Assembly (NCBI GenBank): GCA_003696775.1
Contig: RFFS01000119.1
Coordinates: forward strand, 1-49,501
Length of the DNA: 49,501 nucleotides
Origin: Calditrichota bacterium
GTDB lineage: Bacteria; Calditrichota; Calditrichia; Calditrichales; J004
Direction: 5' to 3'
Shown: piece by piece, positions 24,125 through 33,064 of the stretch
How positions within the stretch are numbered: position 1 is the stretch's first letter
Layout of the letters: every line of letters begins with the position of its first letter
The notes under the pieces: model-generated
The model's input: the letters and a program-made list of their open reading frames with translations, nothing else
Databases searched by the model: none
Told to the model about the DNA's origin: nothing
Program-made: the position numbers and the translations under genes

Positions 24125-24416
24125 GCAGCACTCCGGTTTCGAGTCAGGGTTGTAGTCATCATTTTTAGAAAAAGGAATTCAATTTAGCAAGATGATACAG
24201 GAAAATCAATGAATGGCCGGTATATCTAACACAAAATTAACACAATCATTTGATGCCTGTAGATACACATATACATGATCGAAACGATATTTTTAAAACC
24301 ATAACAGAAACCCAACCAATCGTCCATTACAAACGGTGTTTTGATTTTCAGGAGGGATGAGAATAAAGCGGACTTTCGGCCCGGGATTAGGGTTAAGGCC
24401 CGGTTAAGCGATAAAT
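24125..24416. other. 292-base gap before the large secreted-protein gene
   Basis: No convincing coding frame is seen. On the minus strand TAATTTTG at 24239-24232 fits the TAnnTTTG -7 element described for Bacteroidota promoters, though no matching -33 TTG is at the right distance. Near the left end of the sigma gene, two direct GGCCCGG repeats occur (24379-24405) without a terminator-like U-tract. The promoter of the five-gene exported-protein run must lie here or be within the upstream sigma gene. Confidence 0.35.
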
Positions 24417-24992
24417 TTATTTCTTAAGGCGTGTTTTTTCGGAGATGTAACCATGTTGGTCAGCGTAAGTCCATAACTGGCGTTGCAACAGTTTACGCCC
24501 GCGATATAACCGGGACATCACCGTTCCCATGGGACAGTTTATCATCTGCGCGATTTCGCTATAAGTGAACCCTTCCACATCACACAGCAATACCACCAAT
24601 CGAAAAATGTAAGGCAGTTTGATGAGCGCGTTATGCACATCATCAGTAAAAAAATATTCACGACCGCCCACAGCGGGGGCCGACATATCCGGGATTTCAA
24701 CCCGATGTTTATGCAGTGTAAACTCTTCCACATCTTCAAAACGCACTTTTTGCGGCTGACGGATATGTTTGCGATACGACGTGATATAACTGTTGACAAG
24801 AATTCGAAATATCCAGGCGCGGAAATTGGTGTTGGGCTGAAATTGATTGAGCGAGCGGTAAGCCTTATAAAGTGTTTCCTGCAAAAGGTCTTCGGCATCC
24901 GTTTTTTTACGCGTCATGCGCAACGCGGTATTTTTAAGGGACGCCATATGCGGTTGCACCCATTCAGCAAAAAGAGCCTGATTGGAATTCAT
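24417..24992 (-). CDS. ECF-type RNA polymerase sigma factor
   Basis: This 191-aa protein has the two domains of extracytoplasmic-function sigma factors. Sigma region 2 is at about residues 10-80 (KKTDAEDLLQETLYKAYRSL, NFRAWIFRILVNSYI), which binds the -10 element and core polymerase. Sigma region 4 is at about 120-180 (FRLVVLLCDVEGFTYSEIA, GTVMSRLYRGRKLLQRQL), which binds the -35 element. No anti-sigma gene is adjacent. It lies directly upstream of the five-gene exported-protein run on the same strand, so it might regulate or be cotranscribed with it across the 292-base gap. Only a weak ribosome binding site (TAGAG) precedes the ATG. Confidence 0.9.
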   Translation of the reverse strand: MNSNQALFAEWVQPHMASLKNTALRMTRKKTDAEDLLQETLYKAYRSLNQFQPNTNFRAWIFRILVNSYITSYRKHIRQPQKVRFEDVEEFTLHKHRVEIPDMSAPAVGGREYFFTDDVHNALIKLPYIFRLVVLLCDVEGFTYSEIAQMINCPMGTVMSRLYRGRKLLQRQLWTYADQHGYISEKTRLKK

Positions 24993-25066
24993 TTTTTAGC
25001 TCTATAAAATTGAAAGATATAAAAGTATAACGAATAAAAATATTTGTGTCAACAAATAAATATTGG

Positions 25067-26257
25067 TCACGATTTGGGCAACAGGATACGGAACGTACTG
25101 CCCTGGCCCGGCCTGCTTTCTACGAGTAGTAATTTTCCGGAATGATATTCTTCCACGATACGTTTGGCCAGGCTCAGCCCCAGGCCCCAGCCACGTTTTT
25201 TGGTGCTGAAGCCGGGTTTAAAAATGGCGGTTTTGTGTTTGGCGGCTATCCCCTTGCCGCTGTCACGGATATCAATGATGTAATGATGGTTTCCCTCTTT
25301 TACACGGATGTTTATCTCCCCGCTTTGATCAACTATGGAATCAATGGCGTTTTTGATCAGGTTTTCCAGCACCCATTCAAACAAATCGCGGTTGATTTTA
25401 GCCTGCAACTCGCCGGTAACTTCCGCGGTGATAATGATGCGTCGGTTCAGGTGGGGCAACCGGCGGTTAAAGTAGGTGACGGTGGAGGTTATCAGTTCCG
25501 TAAGAGACCGCTCCTTTAGTTTGGGAATCGATCCGATTTTCGAGAATCGATTGGCGATTTTATTCAAACGTTGCAGGTCGTTTTCCATTTCACCCACAAT
25601 TTCCGAGGTGTTTTCAGGCGTGCTTTTCAGCAACTCCACCCAACCGGACAAGGAACTTAACGGTGTGCCTAACTGATGGGCTGTTTCCTTGGAAAGCCCC
25701 ACCCAGATAGAACGTTGTTCGCTTTTTTTGATGTAGGTAAACCCAAAATATCCCAACAAAATAAAGATAATCCCGATAAAGAAAATGACAAACGGTAAAC
25801 TGCGCAGCTTATATATTTCCGGCGGATAGCCATAATAATAATAGCCTAAAACCGCATCGTTATAGGTGATGGGAATCGGAGTGTTTTCCGTGGCGATCTC
25901 CTTAAGTTTCGCGGCAAGGGCCAGAGAATCCTCTGCAGTGAAGAAATGCAATGTGTCCAGGCGGCTGTCGATGTTTTTCCAGCTTTGGGGAATGCCGCGA
26001 CTGTCCGTATAGATGATGGGATAATCCGCGCGCCGGATAACTTCATTGAAAAAGAAATTAACATCCGAGTTTTGGCTGGGGTTATTGATATTCTCTTCAA
26101 ACAGCCGGATACGGAAGCGGATATATTCGGTGGATTTTTCCTTAAGGGAATCGACCAGCTTTTGGGTGTACCACAAAACGCCGATGCTGATGAGAATGCC
26201 AAATAAAAAGAGCAGCCCCTTAAATCCGGCGCTGCTCCTGGGCAACAGTTTTTTCAT
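25067..26257 (-). CDS. Membrane sensor histidine kinase without HAMP domain
   Basis: The 396-aa protein has two membrane helices (about 12-32 and 154-175) flanking a periplasmic sensor region of about 120 residues. No HAMP or PAS domain is seen. The phospho-acceptor is H194 in SKETAHQLGTPLSSLSGW, a variant H-box typical of FCB kinases. The ATPase part has the N-box VLENLIKNAIDS, G1 box DIRDSGKGI, F-box FKPGFSTKKRG and G2 box GLGLSLAKRI. No response regulator is adjacent. It is 15 bases after the TPR gene and probably belongs to the HEAT/cyclophilin-TPR-kinase transcript. Signal unknown. Confidence 0.9.
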   Translation of the reverse strand: MKKLLPRSSAGFKGLLFLFGILISIGVLWYTQKLVDSLKEKSTEYIRFRIRLFEENINNPSQNSDVNFFFNEVIRRADYPIIYTDSRGIPQSWKNIDSRLDTLHFFTAEDSLALAAKLKEIATENTPIPITYNDAVLGYYYYGYPPEIYKLRSLPFVIFFIGIIFILLGYFGFTYIKKSEQRSIWVGLSKETAHQLGTPLSSLSGWVELLKSTPENTSEIVGEMENDLQRLNKIANRFSKIGSIPKLKERSLTELITSTVTYFNRRLPHLNRRIIITAEVTGELQAKINRDLFEWVLENLIKNAIDSIVDQSGEINIRVKEGNHHYIIDIRDSGKGIAAKHKTAIFKPGFSTKKRGWGLGLSLAKRIVEEYHSGKLLLVESRPGQGSTFRILLPKS

Positions 26258-26272
26258 GGATTATTGTAAATC

Positions 26273-27019
26273 TTATAAATCTTCAAGCCGCTCACGGGCG
26301 GTTGCTTTATGTCCGGCATCCCGGGAGGTGGTTTCCGGCAGAGACAGCACCGTTTCAAATTCCTTTTTGGCCAGTGCGTCCCGGCCTTCCATCTGGTAGG
26401 TAATCCCCAATTCCAGATGATGATTGATGTATTGGGGATTTATTTCGATGGCTTTTTTAAAATTGGCAATGGCTTTTTCCATGGAGGCGTCCTGGGGCAC
26501 TCCCCCCAAGAACATATCGGCGAAACCTTTTTCTATCCAGCTTAAATTGGATATTTTACGATGCCAGCGGGCCAGAACATGATAGGCGATATCATTTTGG
26601 GGATTCAGAGCGATGGCCTTTTCCGCTTCCTTGCGAATCTCCTTAGACATTTTCACGCGTTGCCTGGCGCTGGCATCCAGGGCCACACGTCCCAAGGCTA
26701 CCGATAAAAACAAATGACCGTTGCTGCCATCGGGTTTTAATTCCACCGCTTTACGGGCATAAAATGCTCCTTTTTCATAAAGGGCCGCCCGGGCATCGTC
26801 ATCTTCCGTGTCTTCTCCTACATTCACGCAAACGCGGGCCAGCTTCCATGCCAGCTCATAATCATCGGGATGTTCGGCGTATGCCTGTTCGTAAAGCTGC
26901 ATGGCTTTATGGTCATCAAAGGCGTTAAAAGCGCTGTCACCGGCTGCGGTTACGGGATTTTGCCCCCATAAAGGCATTAAAAACAGTAGGGCGCTGATAA
27001 AAACTAAACGTAAGAACAT
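26273..27019 (-). CDS. Exported TPR-repeat protein
   Basis: The 248-aa product starts with a signal peptide (LVFISALLFLMPLWGQ) and then consists of tetratricopeptide-like helical pairs. Examples are FDDHKAMQLYEQAYAEHPDDYELAWKLA-type spacing, AFYARKAVELKPDG, EKAIALNPQND and FKKAIEINPQYI. The middle region with GFADMFLGGVP resembles TPR proteins of the mitochondrial RMD/PTPIP51 kind that are also found in FCB bacteria. It is likely periplasmic and binds partner proteins. The start is set at 27019 because GAGAGG lies seven bases upstream; an ATG at 27034 has no such site and overlaps the preceding stop. It lies between the HEAT/cyclophilin gene and a kinase gene. Confidence 0.8.
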   Translation of the reverse strand: MFLRLVFISALLFLMPLWGQNPVTAAGDSAFNAFDDHKAMQLYEQAYAEHPDDYELAWKLARVCVNVGEDTEDDDARAALYEKGAFYARKAVELKPDGSNGHLFLSVALGRVALDASARQRVKMSKEIRKEAEKAIALNPQNDIAYHVLARWHRKISNLSWIEKGFADMFLGGVPQDASMEKAIANFKKAIEINPQYINHHLELGITYQMEGRDALAKKEFETVLSLPETTSRDAGHKATARERLEDL

Positions 27020-27033
27020 GGACGGGCCTCTCA

Positions 27034-29001
27034 TTATTGTATCGGAGTTATTTTATAAATTAGATCACCGGGCAGGATATTGTCAACAATTTCCATTCCT
27101 TTTATTACTTTTCCAAAGGCGGTATAGTTTCCATCGAGGTGTGGCTGGACCGAATGGCAGATAAAAAACTGGCAGCCGCCCGTATCATATCCGGCCGTGG
27201 CGATGCCTACGGTACCCCTTTCGAAGGGCATTCCGTCTTCCGAGGGAATCATATAGCCCGGCCCGCCACTACCGTCACCGTTGGGATCGCCGCCTTGGAT
27301 CACAAAATCCGTGACCACACGATGGAAGGTCAGGTTATTATAAAATCCCTTAGAGGCCAGTTTTAAAAAATTCAGACTGGTTAACGGTGTCTCTTTAAAA
27401 TCCAGCAACACATCCATGTCCCCGCGGGAGGTGCTGATACGCACCAGGCGCGGCGCCGGACGGTAATGCATCACCGAATCCACAGCAAGATAAAGCGGGC
27501 GGTTTTCACCTACCGGATCGGGTGGCGCCAAGGATGCCTGAAAGAAGTTGTTATAAACATCAACAATTGCCCGGGTTTGCAACGCGCTTTCCAGCATTTT
27601 CCGTTGAGGGTCGGTTAGCGTCGCTTTTTTCATGGACAAAATTTTAAGCACCTGTTCCTGGACTTCAAAATGATCCGGCGCATTAAAGCGATTCAACACA
27701 TCCAACAGCGTGTGCACATCAACATATCGCTTGTGTTGCCGTTGCCAGTCAAGCGCGTCATACACAACACCCGTTTCCGGTCTGCTTAGCAGCTTTTTAA
27801 CATCAGAAAAACGCAGCGTTTTCCTGGACTCCAGCAGTGTAAAAGCTTTGTGCACCAACAAGGGATCGCGGGTATTCAAAAAGGAACGGATAATGCGTCG
27901 GGACTGATTGTTATCGATTATGGCAAGCACATCCAAAAGCCGGGCTTTAAAGGCGCTGTGTCCCTTGTCCAGATATCGGTTAACCAATTGATAAGCCAAA
28001 CTCGGGCGGATACGGGCGATGAGTTCCATCAATAGGGCTTTTTCCATCAGCTCATCCGTTTTTTTAAGTGTTTCCAGATAAAAAGTCAGAGCACCCGCGC
28101 CATTGATGGTATAAAAAACACTCAACGCTTCCATCCGTACATGCCGGTTGGGCTGACGGGTCATGGATGTTACAAAAGGAAGGGCGCTTGAGTCGGCCAT
28201 GCTTTCCAGGACCCTGAGCCCGTGATAAAGATGACGCCAGCTTTTGTTTGCCTTGTCACCCAATAACCTGATCACCCGCGCCTGCCATTGGTTCCGCGCG
28301 GAATCTTCCAACGACGGGCTTTGTTTCAGCCATTTTTTCAGTGTTTTAAGATAATAGACAGCGGCCTGATTTTTTGACCGGGGCAAATAGCGTTGCAACA
28401 CCGGCCCGTCCTTTTTGGAAACGGTGTTATACAAATAATACGCCGTGCCTAATGACGCTCCCTTTTGCCAGGTGGAATCACTGATAATTTGGGTAAGCAC
28501 CCGTGTATCCGTTTTTTTACGCGCCAGGATACCGGCGGTCATCAACGCCTGTTCACGTAAGATATCGTTGTTTAGCGCGGCTTTTAGTATCGGCACGGTC
28601 GCCGCTCCGCCGCACAACGCCAACGCTTTCAACGCATGGATTTTCAATGTGTCGGACAGGTGCTCGTAATGTGCCAGGAGAATTTTTTCCGCGCGCAGGG
28701 TGCGGGCCTGACCAACAGCATACAAAGCGCGTTTTTGCAACCCGGGGTTTAAACCGGCCGCGAGCAAGGAGTCCAGCAACGGCAAAACAGGCGCGGGACG
28801 CATGTGGCTTAACGCGCGCAAGGCTTCTTGCTTTATATTCTCCGATTCGGAAGGTTTAAAAAACGGTTGCCAGGCTGTTATCCGAGTATCACGACGGTAT
28901 TCCAGATCATGAATAGCTTTACTTTCCCGCGCGGGCGGGGTTTGTGTCCGACACGCTGTAAAAATGAGCGTTGAAGTGAAAAAAACAATCCAAAATTTCA
29001 A
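27034..29001 (-). CDS. HEAT-repeat lipoprotein with C-terminal cyclophilin-type peptidyl-prolyl isomerase
   Basis: The 655-aa product begins with a lipoprotein signal ending TLIFTAC. About 420 residues of HEAT-like helical repeats follow ([41 protein letters not shown]). The last 170 residues are a cyclophilin domain with [25 protein letters not shown], containing the catalytic arginine, and [25 protein letters not shown]-type closing. The position of the cyclosporin-contacting tryptophan is a histidine here. It probably folds or scaffolds envelope proteins. The start codon is TTG at 29001 with AAGGA eight bases upstream. Its promoter must share the 132-base divergent region with the 562-aa gene. 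The fusion of a long HEAT array to a cyclophilin is unusual. Confidence 0.87.
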   Translation of the reverse strand: MKFWIVFFTSTLIFTACRTQTPPARESKAIHDLEYRRDTRITAWQPFFKPSESENIKQEALRALSHMRPAPVLPLLDSLLAAGLNPGLQKRALYAVGQARTLRAEKILLAHYEHLSDTLKIHALKALALCGGAATVPILKAALNNDILREQALMTAGILARKKTDTRVLTQIISDSTWQKGASLGTAYYLYNTVSKKDGPVLQRYLPRSKNQAAVYYLKTLKKWLKQSPSLEDSARNQWQARVIRLLGDKANKSWRHLYHGLRVLESMADSSALPFVTSMTRQPNRHVRMEALSVFYTINGAGALTFYLETLKKTDELMEKALLMELIARIRPSLAYQLVNRYLDKGHSAFKARLLDVLAIIDNNQSRRIIRSFLNTRDPLLVHKAFTLLESRKTLRFSDVKKLLSRPETGVVYDALDWQRQHKRYVDVHTLLDVLNRFNAPDHFEVQEQVLKILSMKKATLTDPQRKMLESALQTRAIVDVYNNFFQASLAPPDPVGENRPLYLAVDSVMHYRPAPRLVRISTSRGDMDVLLDFKETPLTSLNFLKLASKGFYNNLTFHRVVTDFVIQGGDPNGDGSGGPGYMIPSEDGMPFERGTVGIATAGYDTGGCQFFICHSVQPHLDGNYTAFGKVIKGMEIVDNILPGDLIYKITPIQ

Positions 29002-29049
29002 GATGGTATTCCTTTAAATTAGACTTTCATATTTGACGAACGTTAAGGT

Positions 29050-29078
29050 TTGACATTAATTTGGCTTTTACTTAATTT
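29050..29078 (+). promoter_or_regulatory. Possible promoter of the 562-aa gene
   Basis: A perfect TTGACA (29050-29055) is followed after 17 bases by TAATTT (29073-29078), which is only a partial -10 match. It lies 56 bases before the ATG at 29134, which has a strong GGAGG. It shares the intergenic region with the divergent HEAT/cyclophilin gene. Confidence 0.35.
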
Positions 29079-29133
29079 TTAAGCTGATTTCTTTTAATAT
29101 ACTCACTTTCAGAATATCAAGGTTGGAGGCGTA

Positions 29134-30822
29134 ATGGCTACTAAATCGGGCAAAGGCTCACCGTTATTTATTTTATTGATTGTTCTGCTTTCGGCAGCGC
29201 TGATCATTGTATTGACGGTACCCACACAAATTTGGGAAAAAGAGAAATTAGACAAGGAACAGGCTCAATACAATATGAGCAGTATTTATGAAGCGGAAAA
29301 ATTTTATCACCGTTTCACCAAACACTATACAACGGAACCGGATACCCTGCTCTCTTTTCTGGCAAAAGATTCCACTTTAAAGCATGCGGAAAAACTGGTG
29401 CGTTACACCAATGAACTGCGTGACCTGGTCGATGAATACATGAACATTCCGTTTGTAAAATCCCTGCTGGCGATCAGCCAGAATATCAACAGCATTACGG
29501 AAGACCTTGAAAACAACAAGCGCTATTTCAAAATGAACGGAGACATTTTGAATGAAGCCGATCAACTGAATCTGAGTCTCCAAGTGTTTCATAACGACAT
29601 CAAATTGCCCAATTTTGTTTCGGTTGTAACCACTCTGGATAGTATATACCAATTACGCCGAGACCTCTCCGACTACAACCTGCAAACCGCCGCCACCATG
29701 TTCAGCCAGATGACTCAAAGCGTGAACACCGGTTTATCCAATGTTGAAATGGATAATTTCAACGAACAATGGGGGCCGCTGACCGCCCGGATCGAAACTT
29801 TCGCCAAAACGGTCATCAATTCGCCTATTTCCAAGGTAACCAGTACCGGTGACCGCATTCGTGATTTTAACGGAACTGTCAATAAAAATCTGGACATCAT
29901 CAGCCGGACGGACATCAACGCCAATGTATCCCATGCCAATGATGTGCAAACCCGACTGGAAAATGCGTATCAAACCTATCTTAAGGATTTTATCGTCACC
30001 AACCGCACGGCCCAATATCGCCTGGCCGAACAGGATTCACAGGTACTTTATCTTAAAAAAGAAAATTTCTTCAGCCCGGTTAATCAGCAGCCATATCTGC
30101 TGATGATCGACGCCGATTCCGCTGATGTAAAAGTGGAAAGCCCCGTTTTACTGGAAGACCTGCAAAACATGGTGCGACCGGTGGCCGATGAAGTGAAAGG
30201 CTTGACCTTTACCGCGCCTTTTGGTGCCTATGCCGACAGCCTAAAGAGCATCATGAACAAAGCGCTCGGGATTAAGAAAAAAATCCGTCGCAATATCGAC
30301 ATCACCATAAAAAACAAAGAACTGGAAGAAGTTGTCGGGAAATATAATAATAGCAGCGAGTATGGCGCGTTCGGCAATCTTAAACATTTTGTGGATGTCG
30401 CCGGCCGGTCCAACAGCTTTAGCGATATTACCACCGCCAGTGAAGACGGCCGTAACGCGCTGAGTATTTTCCGCCAGTTATACGGGGATAAACTGTTTAA
30501 CAACATCGATTCCATACACACACAAATCCGCGGTCATCTCGAAGAATATAACGCCATCCTGGGCCGTATACGCCGCCTGCCGCGCGGGGTTACCAATTTT
30601 GAAAAAGACCTCGCGGGTCTGGATGCCCTGGTGGAACAAATGAAAAGCGCCCAATCCTCCGTGGACCTGAATCAATTGGATCAATTGCAGAAAAAACTCG
30701 AAGAGGCGATTATCTTTTCCAAGGAAGGCAAAACACTTCCCGTTTACGGAATATTTGAAACCACCATCAAAAATTTCGGATACATATATAAAAATGTGAA
30801 AAGCTGGGAAGAAGAAAATTAA
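29134..30822 (+). CDS. Membrane-anchored helical protein of unknown function
   Basis: I do not recognise this 562-aa protein. It has one N-terminal membrane helix (about 11-29, LFILLIVLLSAALIIVL). A long, mostly helical region follows, with coiled-coil-like stretches (KLDKEQAQYNMSSIYEAEKF, LENAYQTYLKDF, QLDQLQKKLEEAIIF) and scattered beta-like segments (QPYLLMIDADSADVKV). The topology suggests a short cytoplasmic tail and a large periplasmic body. It is followed by a PilM-like and a PilO-like gene, and single-helix periplasmic coiled proteins such as PilN/PilO are their normal partners, so it may be a third component of one complex. A strong GGAGG precedes the ATG. A terminator-like hairpin lies between this gene and the next. 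Confidence 0.6.
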   Translation: MATKSGKGSPLFILLIVLLSAALIIVLTVPTQIWEKEKLDKEQAQYNMSSIYEAEKFYHRFTKHYTTEPDTLLSFLAKDSTLKHAEKLVRYTNELRDLVDEYMNIPFVKSLLAISQNINSITEDLENNKRYFKMNGDILNEADQLNLSLQVFHNDIKLPNFVSVVTTLDSIYQLRRDLSDYNLQTAATMFSQMTQSVNTGLSNVEMDNFNEQWGPLTARIETFAKTVINSPISKVTSTGDRIRDFNGTVNKNLDIISRTDINANVSHANDVQTRLENAYQTYLKDFIVTNRTAQYRLAEQDSQVLYLKKENFFSPVNQQPYLLMIDADSADVKVESPVLLEDLQNMVRPVADEVKGLTFTAPFGAYADSLKSIMNKALGIKKKIRRNIDITIKNKELEEVVGKYNNSSEYGAFGNLKHFVDVAGRSNSFSDITTASEDGRNALSIFRQLYGDKLFNNIDSIHTQIRGHLEEYNAILGRIRRLPRGVTNFEKDLAGLDALVEQMKSAQSSVDLNQLDQLQKKLEEAIIFSKEGKTLPVYGIFETTIKNFGYIYKNVKSWEEEN

Positions 30823-30851
30823 AAACTAATTGCTTTAAATATTAAAAAAAC

Positions 30852-30898
30852 AAAGGTTTCATTCGAATAAGACTACATTATTCGAATGAACCTTTTTT
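30852..30898 (+). terminator. Strong hairpin terminator directly before the PilM-like gene
   Basis: A stem of 15 pairs with one bulged T (GGTTTCATTCGAATAA with TTATTCGAATGAACC) closes a 7-base loop and is followed by six T. A flanking AAA also pairs with the start of the T run. It is 30 bases after the stop of the 562-aa gene and ends only six bases before the next ATG. Confidence 0.85.
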
Positions 30899-30904
30899 AA
30901 ATCT

Positions 30905-31780
30905 ATGCAGCACATTGGTACCTCATTTACAAATCGTTTCTTTGAAATTCTGATCCCCGGTACATCCGCACCAAATGAGGTTATGGTATCTCAACGATGT
31001 GACTATGGAACAAACGATTCCGATTACCGACTTCTGACGGATGACAATCTGAATACATGGCGGGATGAACTTAAAAGGTTCATGACAGAACAAGGTTGGG
31101 AAGAAGCCCGTCTCAGTATTGCCCTGCCCTATAATCAGGCCTATGTCACATGGGTATATGTCCCGGCCGACGCGGATAAATCCGTCAAAAAGCAGCAAAT
31201 AGAATGGGCCATAAGCCAGCAACTACCGGCACCTGTTTCCGAATATAAGATTTCCGTCCTGGACGAAGATAAGGATAGTGAAACCAGCCTGCGTATTCGC
31301 GTGGTGGCCATGGAAAAACGCTTGATAAAAAAACTGATTGGCATAACCCGTACATGCAACCTGACTTTAAAAGCGCTGTTAATAAACAGTTTTGCTCTGG
31401 AAAACTTTATTCAGAGCACACACAATGACTCCGGTTTGATGCATATATTGAAAATCACACCGAGAATAATCGAGAACCATCTTTTTGAAAACGGCCGTTA
31501 TCGTCAAACCTACTTGCATGACACTAAACAAGAGGATTTTACCAATCCGGGACAAATCGCGGAAATCATTAACAGCGCCAACAAAAAGTACGGGCAATAC
31601 AACCCGGAAGCCGCCGATTTGCCCACACAGGCACTGATATATGGCGTTGATGAACTTGAACATTTAATGCCCGAACTGGCAAAAAAAACCAATTTTCCCG
31701 TGCACATTCCCGAAGTGGTGCACCAATCGTCGGGAGAAAGCGCCGTGCTGGCCATCGAGGCTTTGGGCGCACTGTTATAA
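30905..31780 (+). CDS. PilM-like (actin-fold) protein
   Basis: The 291-aa product resembles the PilM/GspL cytoplasmic actin-like proteins of type IV pilus and type II secretion platforms. It starts with a short IGTSFTNRFFEIL strand pair. A segment ARLSIALPYNQAYVTWVYVPADADKSVKKQQIEWAISQQLP follows in pattern, equivalent to the PilM region before the E-W-x-I-x-Q-x-L-P motif. It then has VVAMEKRLIKKLIGITRTCNLTLKALLINSFAL, similar to PilM's l-x-x-a-g-l-x-p region, and ends with an oscillating ALIYGVDELEHLMPELAKKTNFPV segment. Divergence is large, so this is a fold-level call. It has no Shine-Dalgarno site and a hairpin ends just upstream. The PilO-like gene follows after 26 bases. Confidence 0.62.
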   Translation: MQHIGTSFTNRFFEILIPGTSAPNEVMVSQRCDYGTNDSDYRLLTDDNLNTWRDELKRFMTEQGWEEARLSIALPYNQAYVTWVYVPADADKSVKKQQIEWAISQQLPAPVSEYKISVLDEDKDSETSLRIRVVAMEKRLIKKLIGITRTCNLTLKALLINSFALENFIQSTHNDSGLMHILKITPRIIENHLFENGRYRQTYLHDTKQEDFTNPGQIAEIINSANKKYGQYNPEAADLPTQALIYGVDELEHLMPELAKKTNFPVHIPEVVHQSSGESAVLAIEALGALL

Positions 31781-31806
31781 TTGCAGTTTTTTAAGCGGAG
31801 AATCAC

Positions 31807-33063
31807 ATGGCCAAATATAATCTTTTGGATGATGATGACATTTTTGATGATAATGATGACTTGTTAAAAGACGACGAGGACAGCGATGTAGCCGACCTGC
31901 TGAATGAAGTGGACGAACAGCAGGAAGAAATTACAGGCATTGACGAAGCCGAACCCGAGACGCCCGAAACTCCTGCTGCCGCAAACGAATCGGATGCGTT
32001 TGACATTGACATCGACGACGAGTTGTTAAATTTTGAACCGTCCGAAGACCTGGATGCCTCCACATTCAGTGAAGAAGAAGACCTGGATATCTCCAGCGAG
32101 GCGCCCGTTGCCGGGGTTGACATACCGGAACCGGAACCGGAACCGGAACCAAAACCCGTAGAGGATGAACAACCGGCCGAAGAACCGGCGCCTAAAAAAG
32201 AAGCCTCAACCGTTGACCTTTCCATGGATTTTGAAGATGAAAAACAGGAAGGGATCAACTACAAACCCATAGTGATGGGTATTTCCGGTATCATCCTGTT
32301 GATTCTGATCTATATAGGCGTGGATCACTTTTTCCTTTCCGGCCCCACGGATGAACCCGTAACAGACAATCCTCCTGCAAAGGAAGAGACCACCGGGAAT
32401 GATCAACAAAAACCACAAAGTGCCGCGGAAGCTCAAAAACAACGCGCGGAACAGGAGAAACAAAAGGCATTAAAGGATATATCATCCGAAAACAACCAGA
32501 GGGTCAGCCAGATGCAACAGGTCATCGGCGCCATCGGTAAAGATGCCCGTCTTTCCAGCCTGTTGTTATACGATGAAAATCTCTTGTTTGAAGTATATGC
32601 TCCGGATCGCGCCGGACTGGCTCGCTATAATATGGCGTTAAAAGAAAAGAATCTGCCCTTTAAACTTGTTTCCTCATCCGGGCGCCCCGGTAGCAAGGGT
32701 GGTATTCTGGGCGTGTACAAAGGCAAAGTAACCGGTAGCGGATCGGGAAACACCGCGACCATCCAACAGGTTTCATCCATCAATGCATTGGAAAGCGCCC
32801 TAAAGACCAAAGCCCGTTCCGCCGGACTCTCTGTCCGGAATGTGAAAAGCCGTTCCATGGCTTCCCTAAATAAAAAATCCCTTAAAGGCTATGAAATCAA
32901 CATGGAAATGAGCGGCAGCCTGGACGCAACCAAAAAATTCATCGCTTCCCTGGGGGCAATGAGCCAGGTCCGGGTTTATAAATGGGTGGAAAGCGCCCAG
33001 GATCAAAGTGCCTTTTCATCAAAAAATTACCGTGTTCAATTGATCTTACACGCCTTTATCTGA
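31807..33063 (+). CDS. PilO-like bitopic membrane protein with acidic cytoplasmic tail
   Basis: The 418-aa product has a very acidic N-terminal third (LLDDDDIFDDNDDLLKDDED; a PEPEPEPEP tract near residue 110) and one membrane helix at about 157-176 (VMGISGIILLILIYIGVDHF). A charged coiled-coil region follows (AAEAQKQRAEQEKQKALKD). Two small alpha/beta domains end with YEINMEMSGSLDATKKFIAS, VRVYKWVESA and YRVQLILHAFI. That ending fits the ferredoxin-like domain of PilO/GspM. With the PilM-like gene upstream it would form an inner-membrane platform. The acidic tail is far longer than in normal PilO. The stop is one base before the rsmD start, so it is tied to the housekeeping genes that follow. 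Confidence 0.6.
   Translation: MAKYNLLDDDDIFDDNDDLLKDDEDSDVADLLNEVDEQQEEITGIDEAEPETPETPAAANESDAFDIDIDDELLNFEPSEDLDASTFSEEEDLDISSEAPVAGVDIPEPEPEPEPKPVEDEQPAEEPAPKKEASTVDLSMDFEDEKQEGINYKPIVMGISGIILLILIYIGVDHFFLSGPTDEPVTDNPPAKEETTGNDQQKPQSAAEAQKQRAEQEKQKALKDISSENNQRVSQMQQVIGAIGKDARLSSLLLYDENLLFEVYAPDRAGLARYNMALKEKNLPFKLVSSSGRPGSKGGILGVYKGKVTGSGSGNTATIQQVSSINALESALKTKARSAGLSVRNVKSRSMASLNKKSLKGYEINMEMSGSLDATKKFIASLGAMSQVRVYKWVESAQDQSAFSSKNYRVQLILHAFI
32125..32148 (+). repeat. CCGGAA hexanucleotide repeat, four perfect units
   Basis: Four uninterrupted CCGGAA units encode the Pro-Glu tract in the cytoplasmic tail of the PilO-like protein. Unit length is a multiple of three, so gain or loss of units would change the tract length without shifting the frame. 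Confidence 0.8.
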
Positions 33064-33064
33064 T

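Noticed and set aside
24379-24405. GGCCCGG repeats after the sigma factor gene as a terminator
   Set aside because: They are direct rather than inverted repeats and no U-tract follows on the minus strand.
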